Part shown: piece after piece, positions 41,673 to 55,473 of the stretch
Position numbering within the stretch: the stretch's first letter is position 1
How the letters are laid out: every line of letters begins with the position of its first letter
Assembly (NCBI RefSeq): GCF_051020975.1
Contig: NC_135032.1
Location: forward strand, 7,068,001 to 7,132,000
Source: Osmia lignaria lignaria
Lineage: Eukaryota > Arthropoda > Insecta > Hymenoptera > Megachilidae
Length of the DNA stretch: 64,000 nt
Direction of reading: 5' to 3'
The notes under the pieces: model-generated
The model's database searches: none
What the model was told of the DNA's origin: nothing
What the model saw: only the letters and a program-made list of their open reading frames with translations
Position numbers and translations under genes: made by a program

Positions 41673-44600
41673 GTAGATATAGTACTAAGGATATTGTTAT
41701 TAAATATAGATTGATCTGTTGGAAGGAATCAGTATATTACATTATGTCCAACGGAGATATAGTAATAATGGCATTGTTTGTAAATGTATATTACATATCT
41801 ACTGTAGATATAGTACTAATGATATTGTTATTAAATGTACATTGATCTGTGGGAAGGAATCAGTATATTACGTTATATCTGATGTAGATATAGTAATAAT
41901 GATATTGTTATTAAATGTACATTGATCTGTTGGAATGAATCAATATATTACATTATATCGAATGTAGATATAGTACGAATGATACTGTTATTAAATGTAC
42001 ATTGATCTGTGGGAAGGAATCAGTATATTACATTATATCTGATGTAGATATAGTAATAATGATATTGTTATTAAATGTACATTGATCTGTAGGAATGAAT
42101 CAATATATTACATTATATCGAATGTAGATATAGTACTAATGATATTGTTATTAAATGTACATTGATCTGTGGGAAGGAATCAGTATATTACATTATATCT
42201 AATGTAGATATGGTAATAATGATATTGTTATTAAATGTACATTACATATCTAATGTAGATATAGTACTAATGATATTGTTAATAAACACACATTCATCTG
42301 TGGGAACGAATAACTATATTACATTATATCGAATGTAGAGATAGTACTAAGCATATTGTTATTAAATATACATTGATCTGTTGGAAGGAATCAGTATATT
42401 ACATTATGTCCAACGGAGATATAGTAATAATGGCATTGTTTGTAAATGTACATTACATATCTACTGTAGATATAGTACTAATGATATTGTTATTAAATGT
42501 ACATTGATCTGTGGGAATGAATCAGTATATTAGATCATATTCAATGTAGATATAGTACCAATGATATTGTTATTAAATGTACATTGATCTGTGGGAAAGA
42601 ATCAGTATATTACATTATATCTAATGTAGATATGGTAATAATGATATTGTTATTAAATGTACATTACATATCTAATGTAGATATAGTACTAATGATATTG
42701 TTAATAAATACACATTCATCTGTGGGAACGAACATCTATATTACATTATATCGAATGTAGATATAGTACTAAGGATATTGTTATTAAATATACATAGATC
42801 TGTTGGAAGGAATCAGTGTATTACATTATGTACAACGGAGATATAGTAATAATGGCATTGTTTGTAAATGTATATTACATATCTACTGTAGATATAGTAC
42901 TAATGGTATTGTTATTAAATGTACATTGATCTGTGGGAATGAATCAGTATATTACATTATATTCAATGTAGATATAGTACTAATGATATTGTTATTAAAT
43001 GTACATTGATCTGTGGGAATGAATCAGTATATTACATTATATTCAATGTAGATATAGTACCAATGATATTGTTATTAAATGTACATTGATCTGTGGGAAT
43101 GAATCAGTATATTACATTATATTCAATGTAGATATGGTAATAATGATATTGTTATTAAATGTACATTGATCTGTGGGAAGGAATCAGTATATTACATTAT
43201 ATCTAATGTAGATATAGTAATAATGATATTGTTATTAAATGTACATTGATCTGTTGGAATGAATCAATATATTACATTATATCGAATGTAGATATAGTAC
43301 GAATGATACTGTTATTAAATGTACATTGATCTGTGGGAATGAATCAGCATATTACATTATATTCAATGTAGATATAGTACCAATGATATTGTTATTAAAT
43401 GTACATTGATCTGTGCGAAGGAATCAGTATATTACATTATGTCTAACGGAGATATAGTAATAATGACATCGTTTGTAAATGTATATTACATATCTACCGT
43501 AGATATAGTACTAATGATATTGTTATTAAATGTACATTGATCTGTGGGTATGAATCAGTATATTAGATTATATTCAATGTAGATATAGTACCAATGATAT
43601 TGTTATTAAATGTACATTGATCTGTGGGAAGGAATCAGTATATTACATTATATCTAATGTAGATATGGTAATAATGATATTGTTATTAAATGTACATTAC
43701 ATATCTAATGTAGATATAGTACTTATGATATTGTTAATAAATACACATTAATCTGTGGGAACGAATATCTATATTACATTATATCGAATGTAGATATAGT
43801 ACTAAGGATATTGTTATTAAATATACATAGATCTGTTGGAAGGAATCAGTGTATTACATTATGTCCAACGGAGATATAGTAATAATGGCATTGTTTGTAA
43901 ATGTATATTACATATCTACTGTAGATATAGTACTAATGATATTGTTATTAAATGTACATTGATCTGTGGGAATGAATCAGTATATTACATTATATTCAAT
44001 GTAGATATAGTACTAATGATATTGTTATTAAATGTACATTGATCTGTGGGAATGAATCAGTATATTACATTATATTCAATGTAGATATAGTACCAATGAT
44101 ATTGTTATTAAATGTACATTGATCTGTGGGAATGAATCAGTATATTACATTATATTCAATGTAGACATGGTAATAATGATATTGTTATTAAATGTACATT
44201 ACATATCTAATGTAGATATAGTACTAATGATATTGTTAATAAATACACATTCATCTGTGGGAACGAATAACTATATTACATTATATCGAATGTAGATATA
44301 GTACTAAGGATATTGTTATTAAATATTGATTGATCTGTTGGAAGGAATCAGTATATTACATTATGTCCAACGGAGATATAGTAATAATGGCATTGTTTGT
44401 AAATGTATATTACATATCTACTGTAGATATAGTACTAATGATATTGTTATTAAATGTACATTGATCTGTGGGAAGGAATCAGTATATTACATTATATCTG
44501 ATGTAGATATAGTAATAATGATATTGTTATTAAATGTACATTGATCTGTAGGAATGAATCAATATATTACATTATATCGAATGTAGATATAGTACTAATG

Positions 44601-46008
44601 ATATTGTTATTAAATGTACATTGATCTGTGGGAAGGAATCAGTATATTACATTATATCTAATGTAGATATGGTAATAATGATATTGTTATTAAATGTACA
44701 TTACATATCTAATGTAGATATAGTACTAATGATATTGTTAATAAACACACATTCATCTGTGGGAACGAATAACTATATTACATTATATCGAATGTAGAGA
44801 TAGTACTAAGCATATTGTTATTAAATATACATTGATCTGTTGGAAGGAATCAGTATATTACATTATGTCCAACGGAGATATAGTAATAATGGCATTGTTT
44901 GTAAATGTACATTACATATCTACTGTAGATATAGTACTAATGATATTGTTATTAAATGTACATTGATCTGTGGGAATGAATCAGTATATTAGATCATATT
45001 CAATGTAGATATAGTACCAATGATATTGTTATTAAATGTACATTGATCTGTGGGAAAGAATCAGTATATTACATTATATCTAATGTAGATATGGTAATAA
45101 TGATATTGTTATTAAATGTACATTACATATCTAATGTAGATATAGTACTAATGATATTGTTAATAAATACACATTCATCTGTGGGAACGAATAACTATAT
45201 TACATTATATCGAATGTAGATATAGTGCTAAGGATATTGTTATTAAATATACATTGATCTGTTGGAAGGAATCAGTATATTACATTATGTCCAACGGAGA
45301 TATAGTAATAATGGCATTGTTTGTAAATGTATATTACATATCTAATGTAGATATAGCAATAATGATATTGTTATTAAATGTACATTGATCGGTGGGGATG
45401 AATCAATCTATTCCATTATATCGAATGTAGATATAGTACTAATGATATTGTTATTAAATGTACATTGATCTGTGGGAAGGAATCAGTATATTACATTATA
45501 TCTAATGTAGATATGGTAATAATGATATTGTTATTAAATGTACATTACATATCTAATGTAGATATAGTACTAATGATATTGTTAATAAATACACATTCAT
45601 CTGTGGGAACGAATAACTATATTACATTATATCGAATGTAGATATAGTACTAAGGATATTGTTATTAAATATACATTGCTCTGTGGGAATGAATCAGTAT
45701 ATTACATTATATTCAATGTAGATATAGTACCAATGATATTGTTATTAAGTGCACATTCATCTGTGGGAACGAATAAGTATATTACAATATATCTAATGTA
45801 GATATAGTAATAATGATATTGTTATTAAATGTACATTGATCTGTGGGAAAGAATCAGTATATTACATTATATCTAATGTAGATATGGTAATAATGATATT
45901 GTTATTAAATGTACATTACATATCTAATGTAGATATAGTACTAATGATATTGTTAATAAATACACATTCATCTGTGGGAACGAATAACTATATTACATTA
46001 TATCGAAT
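41673..46008 (+). repeat. 60-subunit rearranged HOR, 4,336 bp (right copy)
   Basis: Same structure as 8302-12637, with the same two hybrid subunits at the exchange points and the same private ATTACGTTATATCTGAT in subunit 3. The rearrangement therefore preceded the duplication that produced the two macro-copies. Confidence 0.88.
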
Positions 46009-49000
46009 GTAGATATAGTACTAAGGATATTGTTATTAAATATAGATTGATCTGTTGGAAGGAATCAGTATATTACATTATGTCCAACGGAGATATAGTA
46101 ATAATGGCATTGTTTGTAAATGTATATTACATATCTACTGTAGATATAGTACTAATGATATTGTTATTAAATGTACATTGATCTGTGGGAAGGAATCAGT
46201 ATATTACATTATATCTGATGTAGATATAGTAATAATGATATTGTTATTAAATGTACATTGATCTGTTGGAATGAATCAATATATTACATTATATCGAATG
46301 TAGATATAGTACGAATGATACTGTTATTAAATGTACATTGATCTGTGGGAATGAATCAGCATATTACATTATATTCAATGTAGATATAGTACCAATGATA
46401 TTGTTATTAAATGTACATTGATCTGTGGGAAGGAATCAGTATATTACATTATGTCTAACGGAGATATAGTAATAATGACATCGTTTGTAAATGTATATTA
46501 CATATCTACCGTAGATATAGTACTAATGATATTGTTATTAAATGTACATTGATCTGTGGGAATGAATCAGCATATTAGATTATATTCAATGTAGATATAG
46601 TACCAATGATATTGTTATTAAATGTACATTGATCTGTGGGAAGGAATCAGTATATTACATTATATCTAATGTAGATATGGTAATAATGATATTGTTATTA
46701 AATGTACATGACATATCTAATGTAGATATAGTACTTATGATATTGTTAATAAATACACATTAATCTGTGGGAACGAACATCTATATTACATTATATCGAA
46801 TGTAGATATAGTACTAAGGATATTGTTATTAAATATACATAGATCTGTTGGAAGGAATCAGTGTATTACATTATGTACAACGGAGATATAGTAATAATGG
46901 CATTGTTTGTAAATGTATATTACATATCTACTGTAGATATAGTACTAATGGTATTGTTATTAAATGTACATTGATCTGTGGGAATGAATCAGTATATTAC
47001 ATTATATTCAATGTAGATATAGTACTAATGATATTGTTATTAAATGTACATTGATCTGTGGGAATGAATCAGTATATTACATTATATTCAATGTAGATAT
47101 AGTACCAATGATATTGTTATTAAATGTACATTGATCTGTGGGAATGAATCAGTATATTACATTATATTCAATGTAGATATGGTAATAATGATATTGTTAT
47201 TAAATGTACATTGATCTGTGGGAAGGAATCAGTATATTACATTATATCTAATGTAGATATAGTAATAATGATATTGTTATTAAATGTACATTGATCTGTT
47301 GGAATGAATCAATATATTACATTATATCGAATGTAGATATAGTACGAATGATACTGTTATTAAATGTACATTGATCTGTGGGAATGAATCAGCATATTAC
47401 ATTATATTCAATGTAGATATAGTACCAATGATATTGTTATTAAATGTACATTGATCTGTGCGAAGGAATCAGTATATTACATTATGTCTAACGGAGATAT
47501 AGTAATAATGACATCGTTTGTAAATGTATATTACATATCTACCGTAGATATAGTACTAATGATATTGTTATTAAATGTACATTGATCTGTGGGAATGAAT
47601 CAGTATATTAGATTATATTCAATGTAGATATAGTACCAATGATATTGTTATTAAATGTACATTGATCTGTGGGAAGGAATCAGTATATTACATTATATCT
47701 AATGTAGATATGGTAATAATGATATTGTTATTAAATGTACATTACATATCTAATGTAGATATAGTACTTATGATATTGTTAATAAATACACATTAATCTG
47801 TGGGAACGAATATCTATATTACATTATATCGAATGTAGATATAGTACTAAGGATATTGTTATTAAATATACATAGATCTGTTGGAAGGAATCAGTGTATT
47901 ACATTATGTCCAACGGAGATATAGTAATAATGGCATTGTTTGTAAATGTATATTACATATCTACTGTAGATATAGTACTAATGATATTGTTATTAAATGT
48001 ACATTGATCTGTGGGAATGAATCAGTATATTACATTATATTCAATGTAGATATAGTACTAATGATATTGTTATTAAATGTACATTGATCTGTGGGAATGA
48101 ATCAGTATATTACATTATATTCAATGTAGATATAGTACCAATGATATTGTTATTAAATGTACATTGATCTGTGGGAATGAATCAGTATATTACATTATAT
48201 TCAATGTAGACATGGTAATAATGATATTGTTATTAAATGTACATTACATATCTAATGTAGATATAGTACTAATGATATTGTTAATAAATACACATTCATC
48301 TGTGGGAACGAATAACTATATTACATTATATCGAATGTAGATATAGTACTAAGGATATTGTTATTAAATATTGATTGATCTGTTGGAAGGAATCAGTATA
48401 TTACATTATGTCCAACGGAGATATAGTAATAATGGCATTGTTTGTAAATGTATATTACATATCTACTGTAGATATAGTACTAATGATATTGTTATTAAAT
48501 GTACATTGATCTGTGGGAAGGAATCAGTATATTACATTATATCTGATGTAGATATAGTAATAATGATATTGTTATTAAATGTACATTGATCTGTAGGAAT
48601 GAATCAATATATTACATTATATCGAATGTAGATATAGTACTAATGATATTGTTATTAAATGTACATTGATCTGTGGGAAGGAATCAGTATATTACATTAT
48701 ATCTAATGTAGATATGGTAATAATGATATTGTTATTAAATGTACATTACATATCTAATGTAGATATAGTACTAATGATATTGTTAATAAACACACATTCA
48801 TCTGTGGGAACGAATAACTATATTACATTATATCGAATGTAGAGATAGTACTAAGCATATTGTTATTAAATATACATTGATCTGTTGGAAGGAATCAGTA
48901 TATTACATTATGTCCAACGGAGATATAGTAATAATGGCATTGTTTGTAAATGTACATTACATATCTACTGTAGATATAGTACTAATGATATTGTTATTAA

Positions 49001-50053
49001 ATGTACATTGATCTGTGGGAATGAATCAGTATATTAGATCATATTCAATGTAGATATAGTACCAATGATATTGTTATTAAATGTACATTGATCTGTGGGA
49101 AAGAATCAGTATATTACATTATATCTAATGTAGATATGGTAATAATGATATTGTTATTAAATGTACATTACATATCTAATGTAGATATAGTACTAATGAT
49201 ATTGTTAATAAATACACATTCATCTGTGGGAACGAATAACTATATTACATTATATCGAATGTAGATATAGTGCTAAGGATATTGTTATTAAATATACATT
49301 GATCTGTTGGAAGGAATCAGTATATTACATTATGTCCAACGGAGATATAGTAATAATGGCATTGTTTGTAAATGTATATTACATATCTAATGTAGATATA
49401 GCAATAATGATATTGTTATTAAATGTACATTGATCGGTGGGGATGAATCAATCTATTCCATTATATCGAATGTAGATATAGTACTAATGATATTGTTATT
49501 AAATGTACATTGATCTGTGGGAAGGAATCAGTATATTACATTATATCTAATGTAGATATGGTAATAATGATATTGTTATTAAATGTACATTACATATCTA
49601 ATGTAGATATAGTACTAATGATATTGTTAATAAATACACATTCATCTGTGGGAACGAATAACTATATTACATTATATCGAATGTAGATATAGTACTAAGG
49701 ATATTGTTATTAAATATACATTGCTCTGTGGGAATGAATCAGTATATTACATTATATTCAATGTAGATATAGTACCAATGATATTGTTATTAAGTGCACA
49801 TTCATCTGTGGGAACGAATAAGTATATTACAATATATCTAATGTAGATATAGTAATAATGATATTGTTATTAAATGTACATTGATCTGTGGGAAAGAATC
49901 AGTATATTACATTATATCTAATGTAGATATGGTAATAATGATATTGTTATTAAATGTACATTACATATCTAATGTAGATATAGTACTAATGATATTGTTA
50001 ATAAATACACATTCATCTGTGGGAACGAATAACTATATTACATTATATCGAAT
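46009..50053 (+). repeat. Complete canonical 56-subunit HOR, 4,045 bp
   Basis: A complete reference unit: 56 subunits, with short subunits at positions 2, 7, 10, 13, 21, 24, 27, 31, 34, 38, 41, 44, 47, 50 and 55. The next unit starts at 50054 with the same sequence. Subunit 20 has GTGCGAAGG and subunit 22 has GGGAATG. This unit and the next correspond to a single unit in the left macro-copy. Confidence 0.92.
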
Positions 50054-53000
50054 GTAGATATAGTACTAAGGATATTGTTATTAAATATAGATTGATCTGT
50101 TGGAAGGAATCAGTATATTACATTATGTCCAACGGAGATATAGTAATAATGGCATTGTTTGTAAATGTATATTACATATCTACTGTAGATATAGTACTAA
50201 TGATATTGTTATTAAATGTACATTGATCTGTGGGAAGGAATCAGTATATTACATTATATCTGATGTAGATATAGTAATAATGATATTGTTATTAAATGTA
50301 CATTGATCTGTTGGAATGAATCAATATATTACATTATATCGAATGTAGATATAGTACGAATGATACTGTTATTAAATGTACATTGATCTGTGGGAATGAA
50401 TCAGCATATTACATTATATTCAATGTAGATATAGTACCAATGATATTGTTATTAAATGTACATTGATCTGTGGGAAGGAATCAGTATATTACATTATGTC
50501 TAACGGAGATATAGTAATAATGACATCGTTTGTAAATGTATATTACATATCTACCGTAGATATAGTACTAATGATATTGTTATTAAATGTACATTGATCT
50601 GTGGGAATGAATCAGCATATTAGATTATATTCAATGTAGATATAGTACCAATGATATTGTTATTAAATGTACATTGATCTGTGGGAAGGAATCAGTATAT
50701 TACATTATATCTAATGTAGATATGGTAATAATGATATTGTTATTAAATGTACATGACATATCTAATGTAGATATAGTACTTATGATATTGTTAATAAATA
50801 CACATTAATCTGTGGGAACGAACATCTATATTACATTATATCGAATGTAGATATAGTACTAAGGATATTGTTATTAAATATACATAGATCTGTTGGAAGG
50901 AATCAGTGTATTACATTATGTACAACGGAGATATAGTAATAATGGCATTGTTTGTAAATGTATATTACATATCTACTGTAGATATAGTACTAATGGTATT
51001 GTTATTAAATGTACATTGATCTGTGGGAATGAATCAGTATATTACATTATATTCAATGTAGATATAGTACTAATGATATTGTTATTAAATGTACATTGAT
51101 CTGTGGGAATGAATCAGTATATTACATTATATTCAATGTAGATATAGTACCAATGATATTGTTATTAAATGTACATTGATCTGTGGGAATGAATCAGTAT
51201 ATTACATTATATTCAATGTAGATATGGTAATAATGATATTGTTATTAAATGTACATTGATCTGTGGGAAGGAATCAGTATATTACATTATATCTAATGTA
51301 GATATAGTAATAATGATATTGTTATTAAATGTACATTGATCTGTTGGAATGAATCAATATATTACATTATATCGAATGTAGATATAGTACGAATGATACT
51401 GTTATTAAATGTACATTGATCTGTGGGAATGAATCAGCATATTACATTATATTCAATGTAGATATAGTACCAATGATATTGTTATTAAATGTACATTGAT
51501 CTGTGCGAAGGAATCAGTATATTACATTATGTCTAACGGAGATATAGTAATAATGACATCGTTTGTAAATGTATATTACATATCTACCGTAGATATAGTA
51601 CTAATGATATTGTTATTAAATGTACATTGATCTGTGGGAATGAATCAGTATATTAGATTATATTCAATGTAGATATAGTACCAATGATATTGTTATTAAA
51701 TGTACATTGATCTGTGGGAAGGAATCAGTATATTACATTATATCTAATGTAGATATGGTAATAATGATATTGTTATTAAATGTACATTACATATCTAATG
51801 TAGATATAGTACTTATGATATTGTTAATAAATACACATTAATCTGTGGGAACGAATATCTATATTACATTATATCGAATGTAGATATAGTACTAAGGATA
51901 TTGTTATTAAATATACATAGATCTGTTGGAAGGAATCAGTGTATTACATTATGTCCAACGGAGATATAGTAATAATGGCATTGTTTGTAAATGTATATTA
52001 CATATCTACTGTAGATATAGTACTAATGATATTGTTATTAAATGTACATTGATCTGTGGGAATGAATCAGTATATTACATTATATTCAATGTAGATATAG
52101 TACTAATGATATTGTTATTAAATGTACATTGATCTGTGGGAATGAATCAGTATATTACATTATATTCAATGTAGATATAGTACCAATGATATTGTTATTA
52201 AATGTACATTGATCTGTGGGAATGAATCAGTATATTACATTATATTCAATGTAGACATGGTAATAATGATATTGTTATTAAATGTACATTACATATCTAA
52301 TGTAGATATAGTACTAATGATATTGTTAATAAATACACATTCATCTGTGGGAACGAATAACTATATTACATTATATCGAATGTAGATATAGTACTAAGGA
52401 TATTGTTATTAAATATTGATTGATCTGTTGGAAGGAATCAGTATATTACATTATGTCCAACGGAGATATAGTAATAATGGCATTGTTTGTAAATGTATAT
52501 TACATATCTACTGTAGATATAGTACTAATGATATTGTTATTAAATGTACATTGATCTGTGGGAAGGAATCAGTATATTACATTATATCTGATGTAGATAT
52601 AGTAATAATGATATTGTTATTAAATGTACATTGATCTGTAGGAATGAATCAATATATTACATTATATCGAATGTAGATATAGTACTAATGATATTGTTAT
52701 TAAATGTACATTGATCTGTGGGAAGGAATCAGTATATTACATTATATCTAATGTAGATATGGTAATAATGATATTGTTATTAAATGTACATTACATATCT
52801 AATGTAGATATAGTACTAATGATATTGTTAATAAACACACATTCATCTGTGGGAACGAATAACTATATTACATTATATCGAATGTAGAGATAGTACTAAG
52901 CATATTGTTATTAAATATACATTGATCTGTTGGAAGGAATCAGTATATTACATTATGTCCAACGGAGATATAGTAATAATGGCATTGTTTGTAAATGTAC

Positions 53001-53385
53001 ATTACATATCTACTGTAGATATAGTACTAATGATATTGTTATTAAATGTACATTGATCTGTGGGAATGAATCAGTATATTAGATCATATTCAATGTAGAT
53101 ATAGTACCAATGATATTGTTATTAAATGTACATTGATCTGTGGGAAAGAATCAGTATATTACATTATATCTAATGTAGATATGGTAATAATGATATTGTT
53201 ATTAAATGTACATTACATATCTAATGTAGATATAGTACTAATGATATTGTTAATAAATACACATTCATCTGTGGGAACGAATAACTATATTACATTATAT
53301 CGAATGTAGATATAGTGCTAAGGATATTGTTATTAAATATACATTGATCTGTTGGAAGGAATCAGTATATTACATTATGTCCAAC
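50054..53385 (+). repeat. Canonical HOR, first 46 of 56 subunits (right copy)
   Basis: It repeats 46009-49340 at a shift of 4,045 bp, then leaves the canonical order after subunit 46, exactly as 12638-15969 does in the left macro-copy. Confidence 0.9.
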
Positions 53386-53887
53386 GGAGATATAGTAATA
53401 ATGGCATTGTATGTAAATGTATATTACATATCTACTGTAGATATAGTACTAATGATATTGTTATTAAATGTACATTTATCTGTGGGAAGGAATCAGTATA
53501 TTACATCATATCTAATGTAGATATAGTAATAATGATATTGTTATTAAATGCACATTGATCTGTGGGAATGAATCAATCTATTACATTATATCGAATGTAG
53601 ATATAGTACTAATGATATTGTTATTAAATGTACATTGATCTGTGGGAACGAATAACTATATTACATTATATCGAATGTAGATATAGTGCTAAGGATCTTG
53701 TTATTAAATATACATTGATCTGTTGGAAGGAATCAGTATATTACATTATGTCCAACGGAGATATAGTAATAATGGCATTGTATGTAAATGTATATTACAT
53801 ATCTACTGTAGATATAGTACTAATGATATTGTTATTAAATGTACATTGATCTGTGGGAATGAATCAGCATATTACATTATATTCAAT
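53386..53887 (+). repeat. Transition block, 7 subunits (right copy)
   Basis: Matches 15970-16471, including the 14-bp palindrome at 53464-53477 and GGATCTTGTTATT near 53695. At 53888 it continues with GTAGATATAGTACCAATG, where the left copy has GTAGATATGGTAATAATG. Confidence 0.82.
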
Positions 53888-55473
53888 GTAGATATAGTAC
53901 CAATGATATTGTTATTAAATGTACATTGATCTGCGGGACAGAATCAGTATATTACATTATATCTAATGTAGATATGGTAATAATGATATTGTTATTAAAT
54001 GTACATCACATATCTAATGTAGATATAGTACTAATGATATTGTTAATAAATACACATTCATCTGTGGGAACGAATAACTATATTACATTATATCGAATGT
54101 AGATATAGTACTAAGGATATTGTTATTAAATATACATTGGTCTGTTGGAAGGAATCAGTATATTACATTATGTCCAACGGAGATATAGTAATAATGGCAT
54201 TGTTTGTAAATGTATATTACATATCTACTGTAGATATAGTACTAATGATATTGTTATTAAATGTACATTGATCTGTGGGAAGGAATCTGTATATTACATT
54301 ATATTCAATGTAGATATGGTACCAATGATATTGTTATTAAATGTACATTGCATATCTAATGTAGATATAGTACTAATGATATTGTTATTAAATACACATT
54401 CATCTGTGGGAACGAATAAGTATATTACATTATATCTAATGTAGATATAGTAATAATGATATTGTTATTAAATGTACATTGATCTGTTGGAATGAATCAA
54501 TATATTACATTATATCGAATGTAGATATAGTACTAATGGTATTCTTATTAAATGTACATTGATCTGTGGGAAGGAATCAGTCTATTACATTATGTCCAAC
54601 GGAGATATAGTAATACTGGCATTGTTTGTAGATGTATATTACATATCTACTGTAGATATAGTACTAATGATACTGTTATTAAATGTACATTGTTCTGTGG
54701 GAATGAATCAGCATATTACATTATATTCAATGTAGATATAGTACCAATGATATTGTTATTAAATGTACATTGATCTGTGGGAATGAATCAGTATATTACA
54801 TTATATTCAATGTAGATATAGTACCAATGATATTGTTATTAAATGTACATTTATCTGTGGGAAAGAATCAGTATATTACATTATACCTAATGTAGATATG
54901 GTAATAATGATATTGTTATTAAATGTACATTACATATCTAATGTAGATATATTACTAATGATATTGTTATTAAATACACATTCATCTGTGGGAACGAATA
55001 ACTATATTACATTGTATCGAATGTAGATATAGTACTAAGGATATTGTTATTAAATGTACATTGATTTATGGGAATGAATCAGTATATTACATTATGTTCA
55101 ATGTAGATATAGTACCAATGATATTGTTATTAAACGTACATTGATCTGTGAGAAGGAATCAGTATATTACATTATATCTAATGCAGATATGGTAATAATG
55201 ATATTGTTTTTAAATGTACATTACATATCTAATGTAGATATAGTACTAATGACAATGTTATTAAATGCACATTCATCTGTGGGAACGAATAAGTATATTA
55301 CATTATATCTAATGTAGATATAGTAATAATGATATTGTTATTAAATGTACATTGATCTGTTGGAATGAATCAATATATTGCATTATATCGAATGTAGATA
55401 TAGTACTAATGATACTGTTATTAAATGTACATTGATCTGTGGGAATGAATCAGCATATTACATTATATTCAAT
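53888..55473 (+). repeat. Divergent satellite block without a counterpart in the left copy
   Basis: About 22 subunits (1,586 bp) that I could not align as a block to the left macro-copy. Private variants include ACATCACATATC, GGTCTGTTGG, GATATATTACTAATG, TGATTTATGGG, CTGTGAGAAGG, AATGCAGATATGG and GACAATGTTATT. It resembles the older layer seen at 23871-25565. Confidence 0.75.
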
